Below, in pieces: positions 44,683 through 54,148 of a stretch of DNA of 64,000 nucleotides. Position 1 is the first letter of the stretch; each line of letters opens with the position of its first letter. The DNA is from an uncultured Tenacibaculum sp. (GTDB lineage Bacteria > Bacteroidota > Bacteroidia > Flavobacteriales > Flavobacteriaceae). A program made the translations under genes and the position numbers. The notes beneath the pieces were generated by a model. It was not told the origin of the DNA, did no database searches, and saw only the letters and a program-made list of their open reading frames with translations. The stretch lies in assembly GCA_947496185.1 (NCBI GenBank), contig CANMCD010000006.1, forward strand, positions 168,893 through 232,892. Reading direction: 5' to 3'.

Positions 44683-45270
44683 ATGGAAAATGATTCGAAA
44701 ACGTATTTTGCACATTCATCAGCTGTTATCGATGCAGGATGTATCATTGGTAAAGAGACAAAAATTTGGCATTTTAGCCACATCATGCCTGATTGTAAAA
44801 TTGGTAATCATTGCAACATTGGGCAGAATGTGGTTGTGTCACCTAAAGTTGTGTTAGGAAATAATGTCAAAGTACAAAACAATGTATCAATATATACAGG
44901 TGTTATATGCGAAGACGATGTGTTTTTAGGGCCGTCAATGGTGTTTACTAATGTAATAAACCCTAGAAGTGCCATCAAGCGAAATAAAGAGTTTAAAACG
45001 ACCTTGGTGAAGAAAGGAGCGAGTATTGGAGCAAATGCAACTATTGTTTGCGGAAATACTATAGGTGAATATGCTTTTGTAGGAGCAGGAGCAGTCATTA
45101 CTAAAGATGTAAAGCCTTATGCATTGGTTGTAGGTAATCCAGCAAAACAGATAGGATGGGTGAGTGCGTACGGACATCGTTTAGATTTCGATAAGGAAGG
45201 AAAAGCGGTATGTATTGAGTCTGGTCAAAAGTATTTGAATATCAATGGGTTAGTTGTTTCTAAAGAGTAA
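44683..45270 (+). CDS. left-handed beta-helix N-acetyltransferase (WbpD/WlbB-like)
   Basis: 195 residues built of hexapeptide repeats: [40 protein letters not shown] and [29 protein letters not shown]. The motif [14 protein letters not shown] is typical of the sugar N-acetyltransferases that make UDP-2,3-diacetamido sugars (WbpD/WlbB) or dTDP-fucosamine. The C-terminus, [21 protein letters not shown], is a strong family mark. It acetylates an amino-sugar nucleotide for surface polysaccharide in the cytoplasm. No other sugar-nucleotide gene is adjacent, but glycosyltransferase genes lie 2 kb away. The start lies only 13 bases after the tonB terminator. Confidence 0.9.
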   Translation: MENDSKTYFAHSSAVIDAGCIIGKETKIWHFSHIMPDCKIGNHCNIGQNVVVSPKVVLGNNVKVQNNVSIYTGVICEDDVFLGPSMVFTNVINPRSAIKRNKEFKTTLVKKGASIGANATIVCGNTIGEYAFVGAGAVITKDVKPYALVVGNPAKQIGWVSAYGHRLDFDKEGKAVCIESGQKYLNINGLVVSKE

Positions 45271-45383
45271 ATATGGAAAAAATCATGATTTTTTTCTGAA
45301 AAAGTTTGTGAGAAATGAAAAGTTTTGTAAATTTGAATCGTGGTTGAAAAACCACTTTCTTTTTCTTTTTCATAGCAATTTTT

Positions 45384-45412
45384 CCCACTCAAAAAATTGA
45401 GTGGGTTTTTTT
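45384..45412 (+). terminator. rho-independent terminator after the acyltransferase
   Basis: A perfect 9-base GC-rich stem (45384-45392 with 45397-45405), 4-base loop and a run of 7 Ts. Confidence 0.9.
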
Positions 45413-45473
45413 ATGGGCTAAAATTTCCTAATCTTATTTTGGGTATCGCATTATTAATAGATAGAAATAGTAT

Positions 45474-45498
45474 AAAAAAACCTGCATTTGAATGCAGG
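45474..45498 (-). terminator. rho-independent terminator after the LacI gene
   Basis: An 8-base perfect stem (45481-45488 with 45491-45498) followed, on the minus strand, by a T-run (As at 45474-45480). It lies 30 bases past the LacI stop. Confidence 0.85.
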
Positions 45499-45526
45499 AT
45501 TATTTCAGGACAAGACAATAAATATA

Positions 45527-46558
45527 TTATTTAGATAATGGTCTTGTAGATTCTCTGATTACCAAATCTGTTTTGATAATTTTTGTTTGGGTTTTAGTAC
45601 TTGGTTGTTTTTTCTCAAGCTTATTAATAAGCATTTCAGCAGCGGTTGCCCCCATGATTTCTCCGTGTTGACTTACGGTGGTCATTTTAGGGTTAGAATG
45701 GCGAGCAAGAATACCATTAGAAAAAGATACAACTGAAAAATCTTCTGGGATTTTGTAACCACTTTTGAGGGCAACTTTCATTGCAGCAACAGCCGATGAC
45801 TCATCGGTGGTTATTACACTATCAATCGTATTGTTTTCAATAAATGGAGTAAGTATAGATTCGTATTTTTTATAATCTTCTTCTTCTATGTTTAATACAA
45901 GATTTTTGTTAAAGGGTACATGAAGGTCTTCCAATCCTTTTAGATAGCCTAAATATCTTCGTTCTCCTACTTTTAGATGACTCATGGTAGACACAAAGGC
46001 AATATTCTTATGGCCTAACCTATACAGGTGTTTAACAGTATTTACTGTACCTTCAAAATCGTTGGTGATAACTTTATCACAATCAATATTTTGTGCTACT
46101 CTATCAAACATAACTATAGGAATGCCATTTTCAATAGTCTCTTCAAAATGTTTGAAGTCATTTTTTATGATGGTTTCATCTGCTAATGACAAAATAAAAC
46201 CATCAATACTACCATTGGATAACATTCTAATAGTTTCTACTTCTTTTTCATGCGATTCATTAGATATACATGAAATAATTTTATATCCCTTTTGACTAGC
46301 AATTTTTTCGATACCTTTAAATACTTGTGCAAAAAAGTAATTAAGCATATTGGGGATAATAATACCAATTGTCTTGGTCTTTTTACTTTTTAAACTTAAA
46401 GCAGTTACATTGGGCTGGTAATTGTTTTCTTTAGCATATTTTCTGATTTTCTCTTTAGTAGTTTCACTTATTTCGTAACTATCATTCAATGCCTTTGAAA
46501 CAGTAGAAATAGAAACGTTTAAGTGATTTGCTATGTCTTTAATGGTTAGTTTTTTCAT
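45527..46558 (-). CDS. LacI-family transcriptional regulator
   Basis: 343 residues. The N-terminal LacI helix-turn-helix is clear (LTIKDIANHLNVSISTVSKALN, residues 3-24). The periplasmic-binding-like sugar domain follows (TKTIGIIIPNMLNYFFAQVF, GIPIVMFDRVAQNIDCDKVI, IDSVITTDESSAVAAM, SVVSFSNGILARHSNPKMTTV). The DNA- and effector-binding parts are complete. Such regulators repress sugar-catabolism or polysaccharide genes. No sugar-use operon is next to it. It may control the glycosyltransferase operon just upstream, or distant genes. A candidate operator is upstream of its start. Confidence 0.93.
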   Translation of the reverse strand: MKKLTIKDIANHLNVSISTVSKALNDSYEISETTKEKIRKYAKENNYQPNVTALSLKSKKTKTIGIIIPNMLNYFFAQVFKGIEKIASQKGYKIISCISNESHEKEVETIRMLSNGSIDGFILSLADETIIKNDFKHFEETIENGIPIVMFDRVAQNIDCDKVITNDFEGTVNTVKHLYRLGHKNIAFVSTMSHLKVGERRYLGYLKGLEDLHVPFNKNLVLNIEEEDYKKYESILTPFIENNTIDSVITTDESSAVAAMKVALKSGYKIPEDFSVVSFSNGILARHSNPKMTTVSQHGEIMGATAAEMLINKLEKKQPSTKTQTKIIKTDLVIRESTRPLSK

Positions 46559-46596
46559 TTGTGTAGGAAAATATTAAAACAATATTACGAAAAACC

Positions 46597-46613
46597 TTGC
46601 AGTACTATTGCAA
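46597..46613. promoter_or_regulatory. candidate LacI-family operator
   Basis: The inverted repeat TTGCA-N7-TGCAA lies between the glycosyltransferase stop (46615) and the LacI start (46558). Its symmetry and position suit autoregulation by LacI. It is short, and a chance match cannot be excluded. Confidence 0.3.
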
Positions 46614-46614
46614 T

Positions 46615-47973
46615 TTAGTGAATTTTTAATAAGGAAGGAGCCTTTTTTAATTCAATAAAAAAATAGAGGTACAAAATTGCGTATTCAATACTTATTAACC
46701 ACAGATTTTCTTTCCAAGGAGTGTTTGCATAGGCTTGGTAGCTTAGTATAATAATAATACTCCAAACGAGCGGAAATTTATACTTGGTAAATAAAGATAA
46801 AAGCAGTAGAGAGGCCAAGTACCATGGGTGCATGGTCGTAGTGGTAAAATAATATACGGATAAACTTAAAAGCATTGCGACAATGAGTTCTTGAGTTTGA
46901 AAACGTGAGCGTTTATAAAATGTAAATATGAGGAGGCTGATGACCGCTATAGTTGGCATAATTTTACCAATGACGGCAATTTCATTGTAGCCTCTAAAAA
47001 GATACCCAATTTCTCTTGCTACATAATAAATACTAGCATTGAACTCGAAGTTTCTAAACCACAAACCAACCGAATTACTATAGTTGGCTATAAAATCTAA
47101 AGAAACAAAAGGGGAAAAAAGTAAAAATGTGGTTATTAATAGGATGAAATAAAAAGCTAATAACTTTTTAATGCCCGCTGAAAATGAGGTTTTTTCTCGT
47201 GTGAAAAACTGATAAAACAGGGGTAGAAAAAACAAAGGAATTAGTTTAACACTAATGGATAAGGCAAACATAATACTGCTAAAAAACCATTTTTTACGGT
47301 GAAGAAGATACAAGCCAATAACTAAGAAAAAAAGCATAACAGATTCGAAATGCAGGTTTCCTGTCAGTTCAATGATGATGAAAGGGTTTAAGATGTACAA
47401 GAAAATATTAGAAATAGGTAAATTAAGTGCTTTTAAAAGTTTTTTACCATAAATATATATTCCTATATCAGCACTAATAATAAGAAGGCGCATAACAACT
47501 ACAGCACCAAGGATGCTTTCATTCGAAAATAACGCAGCTATATAAAAGCATAATTGGTTTATAGGTGGGTAGTTGGTGTAATGACTTCCATTCATTGCGC
47601 CCATTCCATTGTATAGTTCTAGAGCGTCATTGACTGGAAAATTATTATGTTGGATGAAAGTTTCAGGAAGTGTAAGGTAGGGATTTAGTCCTTCAAATAA
47701 CATACGTCCATCCCAAATAAAACGATAAAAATCTTGTGATAAATTTGGTATGGCAAAAAGAAAAACCAGTCGAGCTAAAAAGGCAACCGAAACCAATAGA
47801 TTACTATGATCTTTGTACTGTATAAATAAAATGTAAGAAAAGGTAAATAAACTTGTCCAGAGTGTTAGTAGCAAGTAAAAAGAAGTTCTTTCTAAGAAAA
47901 AAGCAAATAAAAAGTAGCACCCTAAGAGTATGATTGTAATAGGTACCGAAGTATATTTTTTATAATAAGACAT
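46615..47973 (-). CDS. polytopic glycosyltransferase (mannosyltransferase/GT87-like)
   Basis: 452 residues with about 11 transmembrane helices. The first large periplasmic loop carries LSQDFYRFIWDGRMLFEGLNPYL, the Asp-rich motif typical of polyprenyl-phosphate-sugar-using GT-C transferases (MptB/GT87-like). A second typical element is SVKLIPLFFLPLFY. The enzyme would move a sugar, probably mannose or glucose from a lipid carrier, to an envelope acceptor on the outer face of the inner membrane. It is the last of a three-gene glycosyltransferase unit: its ATG directly follows the stop codon of the GT2 gene. Confidence 0.82.
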   Translation of the reverse strand: MSYYKKYTSVPITIILLGCYFLFAFFLERTSFYLLLTLWTSLFTFSYILFIQYKDHSNLLVSVAFLARLVFLFAIPNLSQDFYRFIWDGRMLFEGLNPYLTLPETFIQHNNFPVNDALELYNGMGAMNGSHYTNYPPINQLCFYIAALFSNESILGAVVVMRLLIISADIGIYIYGKKLLKALNLPISNIFLYILNPFIIIELTGNLHFESVMLFFLVIGLYLLHRKKWFFSSIMFALSISVKLIPLFFLPLFYQFFTREKTSFSAGIKKLLAFYFILLITTFLLFSPFVSLDFIANYSNSVGLWFRNFEFNASIYYVAREIGYLFRGYNEIAVIGKIMPTIAVISLLIFTFYKRSRFQTQELIVAMLLSLSVYYFTTTTMHPWYLASLLLLSLFTKYKFPLVWSIIIILSYQAYANTPWKENLWLISIEYAILYLYFFIELKKAPSLLKIH

Positions 47974-49458
47974 TTATGCTTTAGAAAAAACAGATTTATA
48001 GAATACGAAACCAAAACCAATAAATAGCATAAGATGAAAAGGAAACAATCCGAAGTCACCTTCTTGATCATTTACCGTAAAAGCACTGTATATGCCAAAA
48101 CCAAAATAGCCTGTTAATAGTCCTTCAATAATTGCATTAAAAGATATTTTGTCGCGAACATATTTATTGTTTTCCCAAGAATCCGATAGGCTTTTAATGT
48201 TGAATTTCGGTGTTCTTATAAAGGCAGTTTTTTTACCCAAATGTCCTTCCAAAACAGCCATGGTATTGTGTAGTGAAAAGCCCATTACAATTGAGAAAAA
48301 GGAAACAAAAGCACCAATGTATTTTATAAAGCTTAAGAGGCTACTACCGTGTCTTTTTTTATACATAAACCAGTAACAAATAAAAAAGATGAAAGTACTG
48401 ATCACAAAAAAGCTCATGACAAAAAAATAGATGTTTAAATGCTCGTATTCATTTTTTATATAAAGCATTGGAATACTTAAAATAGCCACGATGAAAATAA
48501 AAAGAAACATAGAGCTATTCAAAAGATGTAGTATGCCATGTACTTTTGTTTTAAAAGGAATGTTTTTATTAAAAACGATTCTTTTAAGCATTTTTTGAAA
48601 GTTTTCTGCTCCTCCCTTGTTCCACCTAAATTGTTGTGATTTTGCAGCACTAATAATGACAGGAAGCTCCGCAGGGGTTTCTACATCTTCGAGAAATTTA
48701 AACTTCCAATTTTTTAATTGAGCTCTGTAACTCAGATCCAAATCTTCGGTTAAGGTATCTCCTTCCCAGTTTCCGGCGTCATATATACATGCGGCACGCC
48801 AAATACCTGCAGTACCGTTAAAATTTATAAAATGCCCTTTACTATTTCTTCCCACTTGTTCTAATGTAAAGTGCGCATCCAAGGCAAAGGCTTGTACTTT
48901 GGTTAGTATAGAATAGTTTCTATTTATATGCGACCAACGCGTTTGTACTACTCCAATTTCAGGATTCTTAAAATAAGGAACGGTTTTTTGTAGCCAGTCA
49001 GCTTTGGGTAAAAAGTCAGCATCAAATATGGCTATAAATTCACCTTTCGCTGTTTTTAATCCCTCTTTTAAAGCACCTGCTTTAAAGCCTTTGCGAATTT
49101 TTCTCCTAATATGCTTGATGTCTAACCCATCTTTTTGAAGCTTTTTAATATGTATACTAGTGCTTTCAACAGATTCGTCATCAGAATCATCAAGTACCTG
49201 AATTTCTAGTTTTTCACGAGGATAGTCAATTTTTGAAATATTGTCGAGTAATCGTTCCATCACATACAATTCATTGTATACGGGAAGTTGAATAGTAACA
49301 TATGGTGTTTCTTCCGCTACAGTCAAGTCAAAGATAGGTGCTGGAGTGTTTTTGTTTTTGAGATAGTTAAAAAGCAAATTAAGCTGTGCTAAAGCGTAAA
49401 TCAAAATCAAAACTAATGAAATAGTATACAGTGTAATTATAAAATATTCTAAAACCAT
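47974..49458 (-). CDS. membrane-bound GT2 glycosyltransferase (cellulose-synthase-like)
   Basis: 494 residues. One N-terminal transmembrane helix (about 5-27) precedes a GT-A catalytic domain containing VTIQLPVYNELYV, VQVLDD-type LEIQVLDDSDD, IFDADF (metal-binding DxD), TLTEDLDLSYRAQ and QQFRWNKG (QxxRW). Three or four transmembrane helices (about 305-490) follow. This order is that of processive or ceramide-glucosyltransferase-like synthases. It is between a DPM-like GT2 gene (1-base overlap) and a GT-C mannosyltransferase, and probably makes a lipid- or polymer-linked mannose/glucose chain. No c-di-GMP-binding PilZ domain is seen. Confidence 0.88.
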   Translation of the reverse strand: MVLEYFIITLYTISLVLILIYALAQLNLLFNYLKNKNTPAPIFDLTVAEETPYVTIQLPVYNELYVMERLLDNISKIDYPREKLEIQVLDDSDDESVESTSIHIKKLQKDGLDIKHIRRKIRKGFKAGALKEGLKTAKGEFIAIFDADFLPKADWLQKTVPYFKNPEIGVVQTRWSHINRNYSILTKVQAFALDAHFTLEQVGRNSKGHFINFNGTAGIWRAACIYDAGNWEGDTLTEDLDLSYRAQLKNWKFKFLEDVETPAELPVIISAAKSQQFRWNKGGAENFQKMLKRIVFNKNIPFKTKVHGILHLLNSSMFLFIFIVAILSIPMLYIKNEYEHLNIYFFVMSFFVISTFIFFICYWFMYKKRHGSSLLSFIKYIGAFVSFFSIVMGFSLHNTMAVLEGHLGKKTAFIRTPKFNIKSLSDSWENNKYVRDKISFNAIIEGLLTGYFGFGIYSAFTVNDQEGDFGLFPFHLMLFIGFGFVFYKSVFSKA

Positions 49459-50150
49459 TACTTGAAACTATATTTAAAAATCCAACCTAAAATTTTAACC
49501 CCTGCCATGATAGTACCTTTTACGGTTCCTGAAACTTTTGATACCCCGATTCTATTTCTGTATTTAACAGGTATTTCTGTATAAGACAGTTTTTGTTTTA
49601 AAGCTTTTAACTGCATTTCTACCGTCCAACCATAGGTTTTATCAACCATATTAAGCTCCTTTAGTTTGTCATACTTTATAGCCCTGAATGGTCCTAAGTC
49701 AGTAAAAGAAGCTTTAAAAAACAAAGCCATTAAAGAAGTAGCTAACCAATTACCAAATACCTGTTGCGGTGTCATCGCTCCTTGTTCACGTAGTCGTTTT
49801 ACTCGCGCCCCAATTACAAAATCAATATTATTATATATGATTGGGTTGACTAAAGCGGTAAGTTCTTCAGGGTAATCTGAATAATCGCCATCTAAAAAAA
49901 CAATAATATTGGGCTTTACTTTTTGGTTGGCGATATAATCCAATCCTTTTAGGCAAGCATATCCATATCCTTTTTTGTTTTCAGAAAGTACTGTAGCACC
50001 CGCATTTTTAGCATTCGAAGCGGTGAGATCAGTAGAGTTGTTATTGACGACAATTACCTCTTCTACTAGAGGAGGGATGTCTTTAATTACTTTAGCTATA
50101 GAATCTTGTTCGTTGTAAGCTGGGATAATAACTTTAATACGGTGATTCAT
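49458..50150 (-). CDS. GT2 glycosyltransferase, dolichyl-phosphate-mannose-synthase-like
   Basis: 230 residues, soluble. The GT-A fold shows VIIPAYNEQDSIAKVI, VIVVNNNSTDLTASNA, GYGYACLKGLDY, IVFLDGDYSDYPEEL (metal-binding DGD) and YGWTVEMQLKALKQ. It resembles enzymes that transfer mannose or glucose from a nucleotide sugar to polyprenyl phosphate, with no C-terminal membrane segment. It would supply the lipid-linked sugar used by the GT-C enzyme encoded two genes downstream. It is the first of the three-gene unit and overlaps the next gene by one base. The gene upstream (YwqK-like) is 2 bases away on the same strand. Confidence 0.9.
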   Translation of the reverse strand: MNHRIKVIIPAYNEQDSIAKVIKDIPPLVEEVIVVNNNSTDLTASNAKNAGATVLSENKKGYGYACLKGLDYIANQKVKPNIIVFLDGDYSDYPEELTALVNPIIYNNIDFVIGARVKRLREQGAMTPQQVFGNWLATSLMALFFKASFTDLGPFRAIKYDKLKELNMVDKTYGWTVEMQLKALKQKLSYTEIPVKYRNRIGVSKVSGTVKGTIMAGVKILGWIFKYSFK

Positions 50151-50152
50151 AT

Positions 50153-50677
50153 TTACTTTAAATCGTCTAGGTCATTCTCGTTTCTAAAAGAGGAGAAATC
50201 AGTCCATTCATTTACTTTTTTGCCATTTTCAAATTTCACTGCCTTTATTAATTTACGTTTTCTATATACTAAGCAATAACCATTTTTTTTATTGTCTTTT
50301 AATTGACATTTATGGTTAATATTTCCTTCGTTATCATAATACAACCACCATTGATTTTGTTTTCCATTAACAAAATGTCCTTCTTTTTCTTTAGAAGCAT
50401 CTTTTCGGTAAAAATACCAATATTTTGTGGGAAGATTCTTTTTAAAATGCCCTTCCTTTTTTAAAGTTCCATTTTTGTAATAAAACTTCCAGTAGTTTGT
50501 TTTATAGTTGTTAAGAATCCAACCTTCTTCTTTAATGGCACCATTACTATAATACTCTTTTACATAGTTTTTTTGAGCTATTGAAATGCTTGAAAAACAA
50601 CAAAAAAAGAATAAAAGCACACTTTTTGAAGGTGTTTTTTTTACGCTTTTTAGATGAAGTAATCGGTTATTTTTCAT
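50153..50677 (-). CDS. exported MORN-variant (YwqK-like) repeat protein
   Basis: 174 residues. After a basic stretch, a hydrophobic signal (SVLLFFFCCFSSISIAQ, about 19-35) suggests export. Five to six MORN-variant repeats follow, such as YYSNGAIKEEGWILNN, YYKNGTLKKEGHFKKN and YYDNEGNINHKCQLKDN. In databases such proteins are called 'YwqK-family antitoxin', but no toxin is adjacent and an antitoxin role is not supported by the sequence. It overlaps the upstream iron-sulfur gene by 11 bases and nearly touches the GT2 gene, so all are cotranscribed. The signal follows 18 residues of polar sequence, so a shorter start is possible. Confidence 0.78.
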   Translation of the reverse strand: MKNNRLLHLKSVKKTPSKSVLLFFFCCFSSISIAQKNYVKEYYSNGAIKEEGWILNNYKTNYWKFYYKNGTLKKEGHFKKNLPTKYWYFYRKDASKEKEGHFVNGKQNQWWLYYDNEGNINHKCQLKDNKKNGYCLVYRKRKLIKAVKFENGKKVNEWTDFSSFRNENDLDDLK

Positions 50678-52250
50678 TCATTAATTTCATTAAGTCAATG
50701 TCGTTACCCAAAAGCACTTCTGTTGGGTTGATACGTCCTTTTTCTGGCCCATTTTCAAGCTTTAAAACCCCTCTAGGACATACTGCTGAGCAAATACCAC
50801 AACCTACACAGCTCGCTCTAATGATATTTTCACCTTTTTGTGCATACGCCCTAACATCGATTCCTTGTTCGCAATAGGTAGAACAGTTTCCACAAGAAAT
50901 ACATTGTCCTCCGTTGGTGGTAATTCTAAATCTTGATTTAAATCGTTGTACAATGCCCATATAGGCGGCTAGTGGACAGCCAAAACGACACCAAACACGG
51001 TTGCCAAAGATAGGGTAAAAACCCGTACCGATTACCCCTGCAAAAACAGCTCCGATTAAAAAGCCATACGTGTCTTGTACGGTTTGTGTTTTAATTCCGA
51101 ATACCTCTTGCGCATTAGAGAAATAAGAATACAAGGTCATTCCAGTCATAACCAAGGCAAAAACCAATACTCCATGAATTAACCAACGTTCAAGCTTCCA
51201 TGATACCAACGATTTATCTGATAATTGACGATACGGATCTCCCAAAGTTTCTGCCAAGCCACCACAACCACAAACCCACGAACAGTACCATCTTTTCCCA
51301 AAGAAGTATACCATTACGGGTACGATAACTAAGGTTAATAAAATTCCCCAGATCAGAATAAACAAACCAAAAGCACCGCTTTGCATGAGCTGGTCAATAT
51401 TCCAGCTATAGAAAAAATCGTAATCAAGCGGAAAGGCATTTTTAAAATCATACCAAGGTTTTTCAAAACGAACCAATATTTCTGGAATCAAAAAGGCAAA
51501 TACTATTTGAAAAAATAAAACGGAGGTAGTACGTATAATTTGATACTTATTATGACGGTATTTGATATACATACGTACCGCCATAACTACCATAACTACA
51601 CAGTATAAAAAACCATACAAAAACCATTGGCTCGCTAGGTTTCCACTTAGACTTTGGCTAATTGGATCTACAATATAGGTCCAATTGACAATATAATCTG
51701 GCCTAAAATACAATAGAATATAAAATACAACTAGAAAAATAAAAGCAAACCACCCGATCCAACCTCTATTGGTCGAAGCATGCTGCCAAATGCAATTATT
51801 TTTTATTCCAGCAGGTCCAAGTAATATCACATTGGGAAGTATAAATAATAAGGAACCGATGATTCCCAAACCAAATGATAAAAACCAGCTTGTTTTTTTG
51901 TGTTCCCTAACAATACCTTGCCCAGCTTGTTTGGCCATTTCATAAGTAAAACTATGTGGACTATTCCAAATAACCTTATCCCATTCTTGTTTTTGTTTAT
52001 GGGTTTCGTTTGAGGTTTCTAACGCATTTGTAATGGCTGCGGCAAAAGAATAAGGATTAGAAAATGTTTTATCGACCACATTTTGTTGCATACTCTCTAT
52101 AAAAAGTTCACTTTTAATGCCTTTGTTTTTAAGGGTGTTTTCAAATAGTTTGGCGTCAAGGGTAAATTCTCCTAAGAAAAGTAACGAGATAAATACAGCC
52201 AATCCAGTTAAAAACAGTCCTAGACCAATGTTTTGTAGTATTTTCATCAT
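50667..52250 (-). CDS. membrane 4Fe-4S ferredoxin-type electron-transfer protein (FixG/NosR-like)
   Basis: 527 residues with about six transmembrane helices and a C-terminal soluble part. Motifs are WYCSWVCGCGGLAETLGDPY and VWCRFGCPLAAYMGIVQRF, then two 4Fe-4S clusters, CISCGNCSTYCEQG (about 455-470) and CVGCGICSAVCPRGV (about 488-503). The layout matches the FixG/CcoG-NosR family, which moves electrons across or along the inner membrane. Upstream (6 bases) is a FAD-dependent reductase, so the two may form a NAD(P)H-to-ferredoxin unit. The end acceptor is unknown. No nos or cco genes are in the window. Confidence 0.87.
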   Translation of the reverse strand: MMKILQNIGLGLFLTGLAVFISLLFLGEFTLDAKLFENTLKNKGIKSELFIESMQQNVVDKTFSNPYSFAAAITNALETSNETHKQKQEWDKVIWNSPHSFTYEMAKQAGQGIVREHKKTSWFLSFGLGIIGSLLFILPNVILLGPAGIKNNCIWQHASTNRGWIGWFAFIFLVVFYILLYFRPDYIVNWTYIVDPISQSLSGNLASQWFLYGFLYCVVMVVMAVRMYIKYRHNKYQIIRTTSVLFFQIVFAFLIPEILVRFEKPWYDFKNAFPLDYDFFYSWNIDQLMQSGAFGLFILIWGILLTLVIVPVMVYFFGKRWYCSWVCGCGGLAETLGDPYRQLSDKSLVSWKLERWLIHGVLVFALVMTGMTLYSYFSNAQEVFGIKTQTVQDTYGFLIGAVFAGVIGTGFYPIFGNRVWCRFGCPLAAYMGIVQRFKSRFRITTNGGQCISCGNCSTYCEQGIDVRAYAQKGENIIRASCVGCGICSAVCPRGVLKLENGPEKGRINPTEVLLGNDIDLMKLMNEK

Positions 52251-52256
52251 AATTTT

Positions 52257-53597
52257 TTACCTATTAAAAATGCGTGTCCAACTTCTTTTTTTCAAACGAA
52301 TGTTTGATTGGTTTTCTTGATTGAATTTTGCAAGAATATCGGGTTCGTGAAGCTTATAAAATTCGGGATCAAAATTAGCGTCAGACAGATGTTCCATTAC
52401 ATAGTCTATTGTCTTGTTTTTACGAAGCGCATTGTCGAAAAAAGCATGTCTCATTCGGATACCGAAGGTATTAATGCCGATAAATTGACGGGATTTTTTG
52501 TCATAACTCACATGGATACATTTTTTTTGGTAAGGATGTTGCCAATAAAAACGCGCTTCATTTTCTTTTGTAGTAGCCCATACCCAACCATATGTTTGAT
52601 ATTCTATATCAAAAAACTTTGCTGAATTAAACCAGTGTCCTGGTTTATAGGTAATTCGATTTCCGCAAACGGTTTGAGCGACGGTTTCTCCCATCATTCT
52701 TCCAGTATACCATACGGCTTCAATGGTACGTCTATTTCCGATAGCTTGGCGTTGTTCCGCACAATCTCCGATCGCATAAATATTTGGTATATTGGTTTCT
52801 AAAAATTGATTTACCTTGACACCACGTCCAACCTCAATAGCACTATCTCTAAGAAAATCGATGTTAGGGGATACCCCTGCGGTAAGGCCGACCATATCGC
52901 AAGCGATTTCTTCGCCTGTTTCTGCAACGATAACAGAAGTAACTTTTCCGTCTTCGTTGGTTCTAATTTCCTTGAGATTTACACCCAAGCGTAGGTCAAT
53001 ATGGTTGTCTTTAATTTCTTTATTAATTAGTTGTGATTCTTGTTTGGGCAGTACGCCATCCCAAAAACTTTGTTCACGAACTAAAAAGGTTACGGGAATA
53101 TTTCTACTGTGCAACATTTCTGCAAGTTCGATACCGATAAGTCCACCACCCACAATAACCGCTCTTTTGCAGACTTGATTATTGGGTGCGTATTTTTCTA
53201 CGGTTTCTAAATCTTGTTTGTGATATAGACCTGTTACTCCTTTAGCATTTTGACCCGGCCAACCAAACTTATTAGGTTTCGATCCTGTCGCGATAAGTAG
53301 GGTGTCGTAATCAAAAAATTCACCATCGTTGAATTCGAGTTGTTTTTTTTCGGTATGAACTTTCGAAACAAATCCTTTTTTTAATTGAATATTGTTTTTC
53401 TTCCAAAACCAAGATTCGTAAGGTTGCGTATCTTCAAACCTCATATGTCCCATATAAACATACATTAAGGCCGTTCGAGAAAAAAATGCGTCTGTCTCGG
53501 ATGAGATAACAGTAATCTGTTTGTCAGATAGTTTTCGAATATGTCGTGCGGCAGTTATACCAGATATACCATTACCGATAATTACAATATGTTCCAT
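52257..53597 (-). CDS. FAD/NAD(P)-dependent pyridine-nucleotide oxidoreductase
   Basis: 446 residues. The FAD-binding N-terminus is HIVIIGNGISGITAARHI (GxGxxG at 7-12), the NAD(P)-binding fold is AVIVGGGLIGIELAEML (about 148-164), and the second FAD site is IPNIYAIGDCAEQRQ. This is the class of nitrite-reductase-like, ferredoxin- or rubredoxin-reductases. The C-terminal 120 residues (KPGHWFNSAKFFDIEYQTYG to the end) are of a type seen in Bacteroidota members and have no cluster or sirohaem motif. It lies 6 bases upstream of the FixG-like gene on the same strand. Electron transfer from NAD(P)H to that protein is the likely role, as inference. Confidence 0.88.
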   Translation of the reverse strand: MEHIVIIGNGISGITAARHIRKLSDKQITVISSETDAFFSRTALMYVYMGHMRFEDTQPYESWFWKKNNIQLKKGFVSKVHTEKKQLEFNDGEFFDYDTLLIATGSKPNKFGWPGQNAKGVTGLYHKQDLETVEKYAPNNQVCKRAVIVGGGLIGIELAEMLHSRNIPVTFLVREQSFWDGVLPKQESQLINKEIKDNHIDLRLGVNLKEIRTNEDGKVTSVIVAETGEEIACDMVGLTAGVSPNIDFLRDSAIEVGRGVKVNQFLETNIPNIYAIGDCAEQRQAIGNRRTIEAVWYTGRMMGETVAQTVCGNRITYKPGHWFNSAKFFDIEYQTYGWVWATTKENEARFYWQHPYQKKCIHVSYDKKSRQFIGINTFGIRMRHAFFDNALRKNKTIDYVMEHLSDANFDPEFYKLHEPDILAKFNQENQSNIRLKKRSWTRIFNR

Positions 53598-54148
53598 ACA
53601 AGGCTAATTTGCAAAATAGGTCGTATATAAAGTTAATAACTTAACGAATTAAAAAAATTTAGAATGAATTTAAATAGTAGTGACTTTCTTGAGATTAGTT
53701 AACGAGCGTTTTTTCGGAATAGTTAAAAAATAACCTAAGTGATGAAAGAATAAAATAGGGTTCATTTTTTAGAGATTGTTGTTGGGGATTATTTATTAAA
53801 AAGGGTGGAAAATTGTTAAAACTGTTTATTTGGGTTGTGTTATTTATTGTTCAGTTCATTTTTGTTTTATTGAAGTGTGTTTACTTTAAATTTGATATAG
53901 CAGAAGAAGGTTTTTATAATTAGGAAGCGCTATCCAGTAACTTTTTTGCATTAAAATAATATTTGATGGAGAGTGATTGTGGTGTAATGTTATTTAATTA
54001 TACGATAATCATATAAACAGGCTGAGGACAAATTACTTGTTTTTTGGTTAAGAGGCTTTTTTGTGTCATTTTTTGATATATGAATGAGATTTCGATTGTC
54101 AAAAGTCAAATATATTTTCTAAAAATTAAACTAAAAATATTAAACTAT
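53598..54148. other. 550-base AT-rich intergenic region
   Basis: No gene, RNA or clear repeat. It lies between the FAD reductase start (minus) and the S8 protease pseudogene (plus) and should hold promoters for both; I could not pick them out with confidence. Confidence 0.5.

Noticed and set aside
50153-50677. A toxin-antitoxin system (YwqK 'antitoxin')
   Set aside because: No toxin gene is adjacent; the protein has a signal sequence and MORN-type repeats, so the database name is not informative.
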